Of a stretch of DNA of 35,831 nucleotides, positions 1 to 10,728 are shown in pieces. Position 1 is the stretch's first letter; each line of letters starts with the position of its first letter. The notes beneath the pieces were generated by a model. The model was given only the letters and a program-made list of their open reading frames with translations. It was not told the DNA's origin and made no database searches. Origin of the DNA: Yoonia sp. (GTDB taxonomy: Bacteria > Pseudomonadota > Alphaproteobacteria > Rhodobacterales > Rhodobacteraceae); assembly GCA_029252195.1 (NCBI GenBank), contig JAQXBV010000001.1, positions 1 through 35,831 on the forward strand, given 5' to 3'. Position numbers and translations under genes: made by a program.

Positions 1-102
1 GCGCGTGAGGTCCGCTTTGACCAGAATCAGCCGGTTCCCAAAACCCGGCTCGGGCCAATTGCGCAGATGAATTTTTATTGACCCGAAAGAGGGAACTGAG
101 AC

Positions 103-366
103 ATGGCAAATACACCACAGGCTAAAAAGCGCGCCCGTCAAAACGAAGCTCGTTTTAAAGTAAACAAAATGCGCCGTTCGCGTATCCGTACATTCTTACG
201 CGCTGTTGAAGAAGCAATCGCTTCTGGCGATCAGGCAGCGGCTGCAAAGGCACTTCAGGCTGCTCAGCCAGAATTGATGCGCGGCGTCACAAAAGGCGTT
301 GTTCACAAGAACACTGCTGCACGCAAAATGTCCCGTCTGGCATCCCGCGTTAAAGCGATCGCCTAA
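103..366 (+). CDS. rpsT: 30S ribosomal protein S20
   Basis: An 87-residue protein, the normal length for bacterial S20, which binds 16S rRNA in the 30S subunit. It begins [17 protein letters not shown] and is rich in Lys, Arg and Ala throughout, as expected for this all-helical primary rRNA-binding protein. The conserved [18 protein letters not shown] stretch is at the C-terminus. The start is the ATG at 103, preceded by the purine-rich stretch GAAAGAGGGAA. It lies alone upstream of dnaA, an arrangement common in alphaproteobacteria, and ends just before a strong terminator. Identification is by recognition of the family sequence and is considered very secure. Confidence 0.97.
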   Translation: MANTPQAKKRARQNEARFKVNKMRRSRIRTFLRAVEEAIASGDQAAAAKALQAAQPELMRGVTKGVVHKNTAARKMSRLASRVKAIA

Positions 367-375
367 CCAAGATTC

Positions 376-393
376 GGGGCAACCGGTTGCCCC
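376..393. other. 18-bp perfect palindrome after rpsT
   Basis: GGGGCAACCGGTTGCCCC is its own reverse complement and starts 10 bases after the rpsT stop codon. It lacks a T-tract. It could form a 3' end stabilising hairpin ahead of the real terminator at 411-435, or be a protein-binding site. The palindrome is read directly; its role is inferred. Confidence 0.45.
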
Positions 394-410
394 ATTACAC
401 AAGTCAAGAA

Positions 411-435
411 GCGCGCTGTTCACGGCGCGCTTTTT
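411..435 (+). terminator. Intrinsic terminator of rpsT
   Basis: GCGCGC at 411-416 pairs with GCGCGC at 425-430, with a further weak closing pair in the loop, and is followed at once by TTTTT (431-435) and then GCGTTTTT. The GC stem plus T-tract 45 bases past the rpsT stop is a standard intrinsic terminator. Confidence 0.8.
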
Positions 436-943
436 GCGTTTTTGACCGCATGTGATGAGTTTTCGCATCTTTTCAAAGGGGTCAGAGATTCTTTTCGACC
501 AACACCCGAGTCAAGCGCGATGTTGTGTTGAAGTGATCACGTTGTGCTTGCTAACCTAGCCATGCGATTCACATCGTTCCGGGGGGACATGAAGGGAATC
601 GGGCATCGGATCGGGCTGCGTATATTCGTGGATTGAAACCAAAGGCCCGTCTTTTCGTGCAGAGTGATCCGCAGATAACGGGGTATCCCGTGTCGCGGTT
701 TTGCTTTGTGTCTAGAGTGCTTTGGTACTCTTGAATGTCCTCATACCCGCGATTGCTAAAGTTGATTTGGTCTGCCCGCGAAGCGCTGATCCGGTTGATG
801 ATGGCCCTAATGTTTTGCGCACGTCAGGCGCGCCCGAGACCGACGCTCGGAGGATGTCTTTTTTTGCGCGTCAACAGGATGTGAAGCGTGGCTGCGAGGA
901 GGACTCGCCGTCAGAGGTAGGCTAGTATGGGATCGAGACGATA
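436..943. other. dnaA upstream intergenic region, no gene
   Basis: About 0.5 kb with no convincing gene. It holds GANTC sites (the CcrM methylation sequence) at 487-491, 566-570, 596-600 and 902-906, with one more just outside at 371-375. I looked for DnaA boxes (TTATNCACA) and found only matches with two or more mismatches, for example at 566-574, so this is not called an origin. A small hairpin, ACGGG-GTAT-CCCGT, is at 678-691. The dnaA promoter and leader must lie here, but no -35/-10 pair was good enough to report. Confidence 0.5.
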
Positions 944-2287
944 ATGACTAACGACATGTGGGAAAAAGTTTTAGACGCACTGAAGACAACCGTCGGCGCA
1001 AATAACTTCTCCAATTGGATTGAGCCCCTCGAATTCGTATCGCTCTCCGGGTCAGTTGCCTCTTTCAAAGTGCCTACGACGTTCATTGGAAATTATGTCC
1101 ACCAAAATTTCGGTGAGCAGATCATGTATCAGATCAACCGCATGGGACAGTCTGTAAACCGTATCACTTTCGTGCCATCTGGTGCCGCGCGCACCGCCTC
1201 CAAACCAATTGCGACGGCTGCGCCGAAACCGACCTCCGTCGATGACATTACAGGCTCGCCGCTGGATGCCCGTTTTACCTTTGATACGTTCATCGTGGGC
1301 AAGCCCAACGAGCTGGCGAATGCAGCCGCGCGCCGGGTTGCCGAAGGCGGGCCTGTCACATTTAACCCGCTCTTCCTTTATGGCGGCGTTGGTCTTGGTA
1401 AGACCCACCTGATGCATGCGATTGCCCATGAATTGCAGCGCCGCAGCCCCGAATTGAACGTCCTGTATCTCTCTGCCGAGCAGTTTATGTATCGGTTCAT
1501 TACGGCGCTGCGTGATCGCAAGATGATGGATTTCAAACAGATGTTCCGGTCTGTCGACGTGCTGATGGTTGATGATGTTCAGTTTATGGCCGGCAAGGAC
1601 AGCACGCAGGAAGAGTTTTTCCACACGTTCAACGCCTTGATCGACGGCAAGAAGCAGATCATTATTTCCGCTGACCGTGCGCCTGGCGAAATCAAGGAAC
1701 TCGAAGAGCGGATTAAGTCGCGGATGCAGAGCGGCCTTGTTGTCGATCTGCACCCGGCCGACTATGAACTGCGGCTTGGCATCCTCCAATCCAAGGTCGA
1801 AGTTTACCGCGGCCAATATCCCGGCCTGACGATCGCATCTGGCGTTCTGGAGTTTCTTGCCCATCGCATCTCGACGAACGTCCGCGTCTTGGAAGGCGCG
1901 CTCACCCGCCTCTTCGCTTTTGCCTCGCTGGTTGGTCGTGAAATTACGCTGGAATTGACCCAAGACTGTCTGTCAGATGTGCTCAAAGCCTCTGATCGCA
2001 AGGTCACTGTGGAAGAGATCCAGCGCAAGGTGTCCGAACACTACAACATTCGCCTGTCCGAGATGATCGGGCCAAAGCGCGTGCGCAACTATGCACGGCC
2101 GCGTCAAATGGCGATGTATCTGGCCAAACATATGACCAGCCGTTCCCTGCCCGAGATTGGCCGCCGCTTTGGTGGACGTGATCACACAACTGTCATGCAT
2201 GGTGTGCGCCGCATCGAAGAGCTGAAAATCACCGACAGCCAAATCGCGGATGATCTGGAATTGTTGCGTCGCGCACTTGAGGAATAA
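944..2287 (+). CDS. dnaA: Chromosomal replication initiator DnaA
   Basis: A 447-residue AAA+ ATPase that binds DnaA boxes, melts oriC and recruits the replicative helicase. Domain I is residues 1-75, followed by a short Ala/Pro/Thr-rich linker (about 80-108). The AAA+ core has Walker A GGVGLGKT at 147-154 and Walker B LMVDDVQF at 207-214. The C-terminal DNA-binding domain carries the DnaA signature RDHTTVMH at about 412-419. Length is typical of alphaproteobacterial DnaA. The start is the ATG at 944; the ATG at 927 runs into a stop after five codons. The ribosome-binding site is weak, which would fit translational limitation of an initiator, though that is inference. dnaN follows 128 bp downstream on the same strand. 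Confidence 0.97.
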   Translation: MTNDMWEKVLDALKTTVGANNFSNWIEPLEFVSLSGSVASFKVPTTFIGNYVHQNFGEQIMYQINRMGQSVNRITFVPSGAARTASKPIATAAPKPTSVDDITGSPLDARFTFDTFIVGKPNELANAAARRVAEGGPVTFNPLFLYGGVGLGKTHLMHAIAHELQRRSPELNVLYLSAEQFMYRFITALRDRKMMDFKQMFRSVDVLMVDDVQFMAGKDSTQEEFFHTFNALIDGKKQIIISADRAPGEIKELEERIKSRMQSGLVVDLHPADYELRLGILQSKVEVYRGQYPGLTIASGVLEFLAHRISTNVRVLEGALTRLFAFASLVGREITLELTQDCLSDVLKASDRKVTVEEIQRKVSEHYNIRLSEMIGPKRVRNYARPRQMAMYLAKHMTSRSLPEIGRRFGGRDHTTVMHGVRRIEELKITDSQIADDLELLRRALEE

Positions 2288-2350
2288 GCCGTAAGGTCTT
2301 GACCCGAAAGCAACACTCAACGACAGTCTGACGAAAGCCCTTGCGAGGCG

Positions 2351-2373
2351 CTGGAAATGAGGTAGCTTTCCAG
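2351..2373 (+). other. Hairpin in the dnaN leader
   Basis: CTGGAAA (2351-2357) pairs perfectly with TTTCCAG (2367-2373) around a 9-base loop, in the dnaA-dnaN gap and about 40 bases before the dnaN start. There is no T-tract, so it is not an intrinsic terminator. It may be a leader structure or processing site. Confidence 0.35.
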
Positions 2374-2415
2374 TCCCGAAGGCATCAGCCCAACACGATA
2401 TGCGGAGCATGGGAA

Positions 2416-3534
2416 ATGAAACTGAGTATTGAACGCGCAAGCCTGCTGAAGGCCGTCGCACAAGCCCAATCCGTTGTGGAGCGCCGCAACACGATCCCTA
2501 TCTTGGCCAACGTCTTGATTGAGGCCGAGGGCGATAGCGTCCAGTTCCGCGCAACCGATCTGGACATCGAAGTCGTTGACCGTGCGCCCGCGCAAGTTAT
2601 CCGCGCTGGTGCCACGACGGTCTCCGCTGTGACGCTGAACGAAATCATCCGCAAACTCCCCGATGGTGCCTTGGTCACCTTGACGGAAGAAAGCGCGACA
2701 GGGCGTCTGACGATTGAAGCAGGCCGCTCGAACTTCTCGTTGGCGACCTTGCCCAAAGAGGATTTCCCCGTCATGGCGTCCTCCGAATATGCGGCCAACT
2801 TCTCGGCGCCTGCGCCAGTCTTACGCCGCCTGTTCGACAAGTCCAAATTTGCGATCTCGACGGAAGAGACGCGGTATTATCTGAACGGCGTCTATATGCA
2901 TGTCGCCGATAGTGAGGGCGGCAAGGTGCTGCGCTGCGTGGCGACCGATGGCCACCGCTTGGCCCGTATCGACGCTGACCTGCCGCAAGGCGCTGGCGAT
3001 ATGGCTGGTGTGATCGTACCGCGCAAAACTGTTGGGGAATTGCGTAAATTGCTCGAAGACGACGACATGCAAATTGCGGTTTCGGTGTCCGAGACAAAGA
3101 TCCGCTTTGCAACGCCTGATATCACGCTGACCTCGAAGGTCATTGACGGCACGTTCCCCGATTACACCCGTGTTATTCCGCAGGGCAGCACGCGCAAGCT
3201 TGAAGTCGACGCCGCAGATTTTGCCAAAGCCGTTGACCGTGTGGCAACAGTGTCGTCCGAGCGGTCCCGCGCCGTGAAGCTGTCATTGAGCCAAGATAAA
3301 CTTGTTCTTTCCGTGAACGCGCCAGACAGCGGTGCGGCTGAAGAAGAGCTTGCCGTCGCTTATAACGACGAGAATCTTGAGATCGGGTTTAACGCGAAAT
3401 ACCTGCTTGAGATCGCGAGCCAAGTTGACCGCGAAAATGCGGTGTTCATGTTCAACTCCTCAGGTGATCCAACGCTGATGCGCGAAGGCAATGATACTTC
3501 GGCGATCTATGTCGTCATGCCGATGCGCGTCTAA
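2416..3534 (+). CDS. dnaN: DNA polymerase III beta subunit (sliding clamp)
   Basis: The ring-shaped processivity clamp that tethers polymerase III to DNA and docks repair and regulatory partners. From the chosen start the protein is 372 residues, the usual alphaproteobacterial length, and begins MKLSIERASLLKAVAQAQ. The N-terminal domain has the conserved VVERRNTIPILANVL segment. The protein ends in IYVVMPMRV, the usual C-terminal end that helps form the partner-binding pocket. An in-frame upstream extension to 2341 exists, but its 25 residues do not look like DnaN, and GGAG at 2404-2407 precedes the ATG at 2416. It lies between dnaA and recF as in the classic dnaA-dnaN-recF block. Confidence 0.97.
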   Translation: MKLSIERASLLKAVAQAQSVVERRNTIPILANVLIEAEGDSVQFRATDLDIEVVDRAPAQVIRAGATTVSAVTLNEIIRKLPDGALVTLTEESATGRLTIEAGRSNFSLATLPKEDFPVMASSEYAANFSAPAPVLRRLFDKSKFAISTEETRYYLNGVYMHVADSEGGKVLRCVATDGHRLARIDADLPQGAGDMAGVIVPRKTVGELRKLLEDDDMQIAVSVSETKIRFATPDITLTSKVIDGTFPDYTRVIPQGSTRKLEVDAADFAKAVDRVATVSSERSRAVKLSLSQDKLVLSVNAPDSGAAEEELAVAYNDENLEIGFNAKYLLEIASQVDRENAVFMFNSSGDPTLMREGNDTSAIYVVMPMRV

Positions 3535-3584
3535 GGTCCGCGTGCCGCTTTTCGTCATTGCAGAATTCAAGTAAGGGTCGATGT

Positions 3585-4703
3585 ATGTCGGCCCTTTCTT
3601 TATCTGAACTCACGCTTTCGCACTTTCGCTCTCACAAGCGGGCTGTCTTGGCCTGTGATGGCAGACCCGTGGCCATTTATGGCCCCAACGGTGCGGGGAA
3701 AACCAACCTGCTTGAGGCCGTATCCCTGCTTTCCCCCGGCCGTGGGTTTCGCAGGGCGGCGCCCGATGATCTGATCCGCAGGCCAGAGGCGTTGGGCTGG
3801 AAGGTCAAAGCGACCTTGCTGTCAGGCCATCGAACTCACGAAATTGAAACATGGGCAGAGCCACAAGCCTCTCGCCAAGTCCGTATCGACGGCAAAGCGG
3901 CCCCGCAGGTGGCGCTTGGGCGGATCGCGAAGATTTTGTGGCTGGTGCCTGCAATGGACAGGCTTTGGATCGAAGGGGCCGAAGGACGCAGGCGGTTTCT
4001 GGACCGCGCGACCATGAGCTTTGAGCCGACCCATGCGGAGGCTGTACTCAGCTACGAGAAGGCCATGCGCGAGCGTAACCGACTTCTCAAGGATATGGTG
4101 CACGATGCCCATTGGTATGTGGCGCTAGAGCGGCAGATGGCCGAGGCAGGGGCGAAAATGCATATCAATCGCAGCAATTCGATTGATGTATTGACGGCGG
4201 CGCAAGAGGCCACAAAAACCGCCTTTCCAACAGCGACGCTGACGTTGATGCACCCCGATCCTGCGCTTGATGCGCCGCATGATCCAGAGGCGATCGCCGC
4301 CGCATTCGCTGCGGGCCGCAGTCGTGATATGTCGGCGGGCCGCACTCTCATTGGGCCGCATCGCGCCGATCTCGACGCGATCTTCGCTGACAAGGGCGTG
4401 CACGCAAAGGATTGCTCCACGGGCGAGCAAAAGGCACTGTTGATCAGCCTTATTCTGGCCAATGGCCGTGCTCTGATCCGCGACTTTGGCGCGCCGCCCA
4501 TCTTGCTTTTGGATGAGGTTGCAGCGCACCTCGACGCGACCCGCCGCGCCGCCCTCTACGATGAAATCTGTGCGCTGGGCAGTCAGGCGTTTATGACGGG
4601 CACAGGGCCAGAGCTTTTTGCTGAACTGGGGCTTCGCGCGCAATATGCCGAAGTGACTGAGACAGATGGCGTTTCGACCCTCACCGAAAGGATAGCACCA
4701 TGA
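3585..4703 (+). CDS. recF: DNA replication and repair protein RecF
   Basis: A 372-residue SMC-like ATPase that helps load RecA at gaps in DNA bound by SSB. Walker A is GPNGAGKT at 33-40. The ABC-type signature is in STGEQKALLISLILA, and the extended Walker B is ILLLDEVAAHLD near residue 310. The start was placed at 3585 (MSALSLSELTLSHFRSHK) because AAGGG lies about 10 bases upstream and the family starts with this segment; the ORF could extend 9 codons to 3558. It sits 50 bp after dnaN. Its stop overlaps the start of the next gene in an ATGA, implying translational coupling to the VOC protein. Confidence 0.94.
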   Translation: MSALSLSELTLSHFRSHKRAVLACDGRPVAIYGPNGAGKTNLLEAVSLLSPGRGFRRAAPDDLIRRPEALGWKVKATLLSGHRTHEIETWAEPQASRQVRIDGKAAPQVALGRIAKILWLVPAMDRLWIEGAEGRRRFLDRATMSFEPTHAEAVLSYEKAMRERNRLLKDMVHDAHWYVALERQMAEAGAKMHINRSNSIDVLTAAQEATKTAFPTATLTLMHPDPALDAPHDPEAIAAAFAAGRSRDMSAGRTLIGPHRADLDAIFADKGVHAKDCSTGEQKALLISLILANGRALIRDFGAPPILLLDEVAAHLDATRRAALYDEICALGSQAFMTGTGPELFAELGLRAQYAEVTETDGVSTLTERIAP

Positions 4704-5131
4704 CTCCGCAACGCGTTACTTTGATCACCCTTGGCGCTTCTGATCTGCAAAAGTCGAAAAACTTTTACGGCGCAATGGGTTGGACGCCTGTGCATGAGGT
4801 CGTGGGTGAGGTTGCATTCTATCAGATCAACGGTATGGGTTTAGGGCTGTTTGGCCTCGGGGCGCTGGCAAAGGACCAAGGGCGGCCAGATGCAAACCTT
4901 GGCACTGGTGCCGTAACGCTTGCGCAAAACTTCACAGCCGAGGCCGAGGTTGATGCGGCCTACGCGCTGGCATTGACATGCGGGGCAACTGCCCTGAAAG
5001 CTCCGGAAAAGGTGTTTTGGGGCGGCTATTCTGGCTATTATGCCGACCCTGACGGCCATGTCTGGGAGGTCGCGATGAACCCGTTTTGGCCGCTTAATGC
5101 AGACGGGTCGCTGACCCTTCCAACGAGTTGA
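4700..5131 (+). CDS. VOC-superfamily (glyoxalase-like) protein
   Basis: A 143-residue protein of the vicinal oxygen chelate fold. It shows the paired beta-alpha-beta-beta-beta signature: ITLGASDLQKSKNFYGAMGW at the N-terminus and GYSGYYADPDGHVWEVAMNP at the C-terminus, the latter with the usual DPDGHxWE metal-site Glu. The single-module length suggests it works as a dimer. The substrate cannot be told from sequence; family members include glyoxalases, dioxygenases and antibiotic-binding proteins. It overlaps the recF stop by 4 bases and precedes the LysE gene by 40 bp, so it may be co-transcribed with recF. Confidence 0.85.
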   Translation: MTPQRVTLITLGASDLQKSKNFYGAMGWTPVHEVVGEVAFYQINGMGLGLFGLGALAKDQGRPDANLGTGAVTLAQNFTAEAEVDAAYALALTCGATALKAPEKVFWGGYSGYYADPDGHVWEVAMNPFWPLNADGSLTLPTS

Positions 5132-5171
5132 TATCGAAGATGATTATTCACCATGAGGGGCGCGCGTTGCG

Positions 5172-5792
5172 ATGACGATTTCGGCCTATGAATTGATGCT
5201 CTATGCGGGCGCTCTGTTATTGTTGTTCCTCACGCCTGGGCCTGTTTGGGTGGCCCTCGTGGCGCGCGCCCTGTCGGGGGGCTTTCATGCGGCATGGCCA
5301 TTGGCCTTGGGTGTCGTGGTGGGCGATGTGCTGTGGCCATTCCTCGCGATCTTGGGGGTGACATGGATTGTCTCGGTGTTCTTGGGGTTTCTGGTTTTCC
5401 TCAAATGGGTGGCTTGCGGCACGTTCCTGACGATGGGGTTTTTGATCATCCGCAGTGCGGGGCAAAAAATCTCGACCGATAGTCGCTTGACGAAACCGGG
5501 CATGTGGGCCGGTTTTCTTGCAGGCCTCGTGGTTATTTTGGGCAACCCCAAAGCTATTTTTTTCTACATGGGGATGCTACCTGGCTTCTTTGACCTGACA
5601 AAATTGACATGGCCTGACATCGCCGCGATCTGCTTTTTATCGTTCTTGGTGCCGCTTATCGGGAACCTGATTTTGGCGGCCTCAATCCATAAAGCGAAGT
5701 CGTTTCTGACCTCGCCCACGGCCCTGCGTCGGACGAATATCGTGGCAGGGGGGCTTCTCGTTCTTGTGGGCCTCGTGATCCCGTTTATCTGA
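5172..5792 (+). CDS. LysE-family amino acid/metabolite exporter
   Basis: A 206-residue integral inner-membrane protein of the LysE/RhtB type, with about six hydrophobic segments and the family length of roughly 200 residues. The first helix carries the characteristic LFLTPGPVWVALVARALSGG motif (about residues 17-37), and a second conserved segment GLVVILGNPKAIFFYMGMLP is in the middle. Members export amino acids such as lysine, threonine or homoserine lactone by proton antiport; the substrate here is unknown. The start is the ATG at 5172 after a GCG-rich stretch without a strong ribosome-binding site. It lies 40 bp after the VOC gene, so they may share a transcript. Confidence 0.9.
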   Translation: MTISAYELMLYAGALLLLFLTPGPVWVALVARALSGGFHAAWPLALGVVVGDVLWPFLAILGVTWIVSVFLGFLVFLKWVACGTFLTMGFLIIRSAGQKISTDSRLTKPGMWAGFLAGLVVILGNPKAIFFYMGMLPGFFDLTKLTWPDIAAICFLSFLVPLIGNLILAASIHKAKSFLTSPTALRRTNIVAGGLLVLVGLVIPFI

Positions 5793-5814
5793 CGCAAAAT
5801 GTGGGGGTTTCACC

Positions 5815-5843
5815 GTGACAATCCTTGTTAAAACGACTATATT
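5815..5843 (+). promoter_or_regulatory. Probable gyrB promoter (-35/-10)
   Basis: GTGACA at 5815-5820 and TATATT at 5838-5843 are separated by exactly 17 bases, a close match to the sigma-70 consensus, and sit 29 bases before the gyrB start. This gives gyrB its own transcription start near 5850, separate from the upstream LysE gene. Confidence 0.6.
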
Positions 5844-5853
5844 TTGCGGGTAG

Positions 5854-8289
<2,436 letters not shown>

Positions 8290-8316
8290 TTCGGACGAGG
8301 GTTGCCTGTAAATTGT

Positions 8317-8341
8317 GCGGCGCGTTCAATTTGCGCGCCGC
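8317..8341 (+). other. GC-rich hairpin between gyrB and cupin gene
   Basis: GCGGCGCG (8317-8324) pairs perfectly with CGCGCCGC (8334-8341) around a 9-base AT-rich loop, 28 bases after the gyrB stop and 25 bases before the cupin start. No T-tract follows, so it may be a weak terminator, an mRNA-stabilising structure or a cupin leader element. Confidence 0.4.
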
Positions 8342-8366
8342 CAAGCCACATGAAAGAGAGCCAAAC

Positions 8367-8702
8367 ATGCCCTATCCAGATTTCATCAAAGCGTTGCCAA
8401 GTATTGACGTGCCGTTTCCTGAAGATGTCGTCCAGACTGCTGTTGTGCGGTCCGACGATGGCCTCGTGGTTTTCTTCACGTTCCTCAAGGATATGGAACT
8501 GCCTGCGCATTCTCATGGCGCTCAATGGGGCACTGTTGTCGAAGGCCAGATCGAATTTACGATTGGCGGAGAGACCAAACTCTACAAAGCCGGTGATAGC
8601 TATTCGATCCCCGCAGGCATTGAACATTGTGCTGTCATTCAGGCTGGAACGCGCGTCATCGACGTCTTTGCCGAGGCCGATCGTTACCCCATCAAGGGGT
8701 AG
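8367..8702 (+). CDS. Small cupin-domain protein
   Basis: A 111-residue single-domain cupin. Metal-site motif 1 is PAHSHGAQWGTVVEGQIEF, with two His and the Glu of VVEG. Motif 2 is AGDSYSIPAGIEHCAV, with the third His. The conserved GG turns and beta-strand pattern fit a double-stranded beta-helix that binds a divalent metal. The start is placed at 8367 (MPYPDFIKAL) because AGAGAG precedes it; an in-frame ORF reaching to 8313 would run through the hairpin. The specific reaction is unknown: such proteins include small dioxygenases, isomerases and ligand-binding proteins. It converges with the AbrB-family gene, 26 bp away. Confidence 0.82.
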   Translation: MPYPDFIKALPSIDVPFPEDVVQTAVVRSDDGLVVFFTFLKDMELPAHSHGAQWGTVVEGQIEFTIGGETKLYKAGDSYSIPAGIEHCAVIQAGTRVIDVFAEADRYPIKG

Positions 8703-8719
8703 AACCGCGGGCGCCGCCC

Positions 8720-8758
8720 TTTGGCCTGTTAGTTGATCCGTCGTCCCAGCAGGCCAAA
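8720..8758. repeat. Inverted repeat at convergent gene ends
   Basis: TTTGGCCTG (8720-8728) and CAGGCCAAA (8750-8758) are perfect 9-base inverted arms around a 21-base loop between the cupin and AbrB-family genes. One arm lies within the last codons of the leftward gene. A-runs follow on the plus strand rather than T-runs, so a bidirectional terminator role is possible but unproven. Confidence 0.3.
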
Positions 8759-9778
8759 AACAAAAGCGGCGACCCCGACGACCATCGTGATACGAATGAT
8801 ATGTATCGTGGAAACATAGGCGACATCTTGATGCATCGCCAAGGTCAGCAGGGACATCTCGGTCAAACCGCCGGGAGCGAAGGCCAAAAACGCTTGGCTC
8901 ATCGACATATGCGATGCCCACGCGATACTCGCGCCAAAGCAGACTGCAACGATCAACATGACCCCAGTGCCGAGCACCGCCAGCCCCAAATCACGGCGTA
9001 ATTCGCGCCACGTCGCCCCGATAAACCGCGTTCCGATAATCGCGCCGATGACGATCTGGGAGGCAATCACAAAGACCGACGGCGGCGCGATCTCGACAAA
9101 CTTGAGGGCATGTAGAATGCCGCTCACGATCATGGGGCCAAACACGGCCGAGGCGGGTAGACGCGCCAATTTACCCAACCAACTCCCGATCACAGCCGCA
9201 CCAAACAAATAGACGTAATCAAGCGACGCGGGCGCGTTCAGCGGAATCCAATTGCGCCCATTTGCCCCTGATCTGACCCCCAGAAACAGGCCAAAGAACA
9301 GCGCGACGAAAAGGATGACAAGCAAAACCCTTGCCGCATGTGCCAGCGCAATCTTGCGCTCGTCTCCACCCGCTTCGCCTCCCAAGATCAGCATCTCATT
9401 GAGCCCACCGGGCATGGCGGAATAATAGGCCGTCACATGGTCATAGCCGCCAACCCGTCGATAGATCCAAAACGACATTCCCGCCGCAACAGCCAGATAG
9501 ATTGGCAGGATCACAACCGTGAGCGCCCACCCGCTGAGTTGCGAAAAGATGTCGGCCGTAATTGCAGACCCGAGCATGACGCCCAAAACGGGAATCACAT
9601 AGGGTCGCAATTTTGTGGGGCCGGCGATTGGCGCGCCGATCAGGGCAAAGGCCATATTGCCAAGCATCGCGCCGAGCATCCATGGCAACGGCAGCCCCGC
9701 AGTATAGGCCGCCAGCCCGCTTACAACCCCAATGATCAGCGACCAAAATTGCGCGATCAAGGAGGATCGCAATGCCAT
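8729..9778 (-). CDS. AbrB-family integral membrane protein
   Basis: A 349-residue, very hydrophobic protein with about ten membrane segments. It resembles the AbrB/Gtr1 family, once mislabelled as ammonia monooxygenase or transition-state regulator. Two similar halves are visible: LPLPWMLGAMLGNMAFAL with YYSAMPGGLNEMLILG in the first, and FGPMIVSGILHAL with AFAPGGLTEMSLLTLAM in the second. The repeated PGGLxEM motif is a hallmark of this family. The function is poorly known; a transport role is the likeliest guess. Its ATG directly follows the trhO stop codon (TAA then ATG), so it is almost certainly translated from the same mRNA. Confidence 0.85.
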   Translation of the reverse strand: MALRSSLIAQFWSLIIGVVSGLAAYTAGLPLPWMLGAMLGNMAFALIGAPIAGPTKLRPYVIPVLGVMLGSAITADIFSQLSGWALTVVILPIYLAVAAGMSFWIYRRVGGYDHVTAYYSAMPGGLNEMLILGGEAGGDERKIALAHAARVLLVILFVALFFGLFLGVRSGANGRNWIPLNAPASLDYVYLFGAAVIGSWLGKLARLPASAVFGPMIVSGILHALKFVEIAPPSVFVIASQIVIGAIIGTRFIGATWRELRRDLGLAVLGTGVMLIVAVCFGASIAWASHMSMSQAFLAFAPGGLTEMSLLTLAMHQDVAYVSTIHIIRITMVVGVAAFVFGLLGRRIN

Positions 9779-10687
9779 TTAAGTGAGGCCACCAATATGG
9801 TGGGTGCCGCGCTTTTTCGCCAAGCTGATCTGCTTTTGACGCTCGCGGAAACGGCCTTTGTCCTCTTCGGTGGTTTCGGCGGCGCATTGGTGGCAGGACA
9901 CGCCTTCTTCGAATTCTGGGCGGCTGCGATCCTCGGGCAAAATCGGACGGCGGCAGGCATAACAAAGCTGATGCGGGCCTTCTTTGAGGCCGTGTCCAAC
10001 ACTGACACGGCTGTCAAAAACAAAGCATTCGCCGTCCCAAATGCTTTCTTCTTGGGGTACGTCCTCAAGGTATTTCAAGATACCACCTTTGAGGTGATAA
10101 ACATCATCAACACCTTGCCCGATTAGGTAATTCGTTGATTTTTCGCACCGAATTCCACCTGTGCAGAACATCGCGATGCGCTTGTTGTGGAAGCGCTCCT
10201 TATTGGCCTCCCACCATGCGGGGAACTCGCCAAAGGATTTTGTCTCGGGGTCAATCGCCCCGTCAAACGTGCCGATCGCAACCTCATAGTCGTTGCGCGT
10301 GTCGATCACGGCGACGTCTGGCGATGTGATCAGCGCGTTCCAATCCTCGGGGTTCACATAGTGGCCAACCTTCGTCGTCGGGTCCACGTCGGGCTGTCCC
10401 ATGGTGACGATCTCGCGTTTCAAGCGCACCTTCATACGGTGGAATGGCGCCTGGGTCGCGGTGCTTTCTTTCCAGATCAGATCGTCACAACCGGGCAAGG
10501 CGCGGATATGCGCGATCACTGCGTCGATGCCTGCGCGGTCGCCCGCAATCGTGCCGTTGATCCCCTCGCGGGCCAAAAGCAATGTGCCGCTGATCCCCCG
10601 CGCTTTGCACGTGTCCAAAAGCGGGCCACGGATTGCGCTTGTGTCATCGAAACGCGTGAAGTGGTAGAGTGCTGCAACTGTCAACAT
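9779..10687 (-). CDS. trhO: tRNA uridine(34) hydroxylase TrhO (rhodanese-like, UPF0176)
   Basis: A 302-residue cytoplasmic protein of the YceA/TrhO family. In this family it carries out oxygen-dependent hydroxylation of U34 in tRNA, giving 5-hydroxyuridine, the precursor of cmo5U/mo5U. An N-terminal UPF0176 domain ([19 protein letters not shown] at about 31-49) precedes a rhodanese domain with [15 protein letters not shown] and the catalytic loop [10 protein letters not shown] (Cys175 and Cys181). The C-terminus has two Cys pairs (C242/C245 and C265/C268) that probably bind zinc. Length and motifs match family members. The gene lies 41 bp after the Hsp70-like gene and abuts the AbrB-family gene, so the three may form an operon. 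Confidence 0.93.
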   Translation of the reverse strand: MLTVAALYHFTRFDDTSAIRGPLLDTCKARGISGTLLLAREGINGTIAGDRAGIDAVIAHIRALPGCDDLIWKESTATQAPFHRMKVRLKREIVTMGQPDVDPTTKVGHYVNPEDWNALITSPDVAVIDTRNDYEVAIGTFDGAIDPETKSFGEFPAWWEANKERFHNKRIAMFCTGGIRCEKSTNYLIGQGVDDVYHLKGGILKYLEDVPQEESIWDGECFVFDSRVSVGHGLKEGPHQLCYACRRPILPEDRSRPEFEEGVSCHQCAAETTEEDKGRFRERQKQISLAKKRGTHHIGGLT

Positions 10688-10728
10688 GGCGTTCAGATAC
10701 GCCCGAAAGCTGCGGCGTTCAAGCCCGC

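Noticed and set aside
1..81. Open frame from the window edge to a TGA at 79-81, possibly the 3' end of an upstream gene
   Set aside because: Twenty-six codons with no recognisable C-terminus. It could be real, but the sequence alone does not support naming or calling it.
722..925. Short rightward ORF of 67 codons upstream of dnaA
   Set aside because: It starts with a non-ATG codon, has no ribosome-binding site, and its translation resembles no family and has a random composition. It lies in the regulatory gap before dnaA.
436..943. Possible oriC next to dnaA
   Set aside because: No DnaA box with fewer than two mismatches and no AT-rich unwinding element was found. The GANTC sites alone are not enough.
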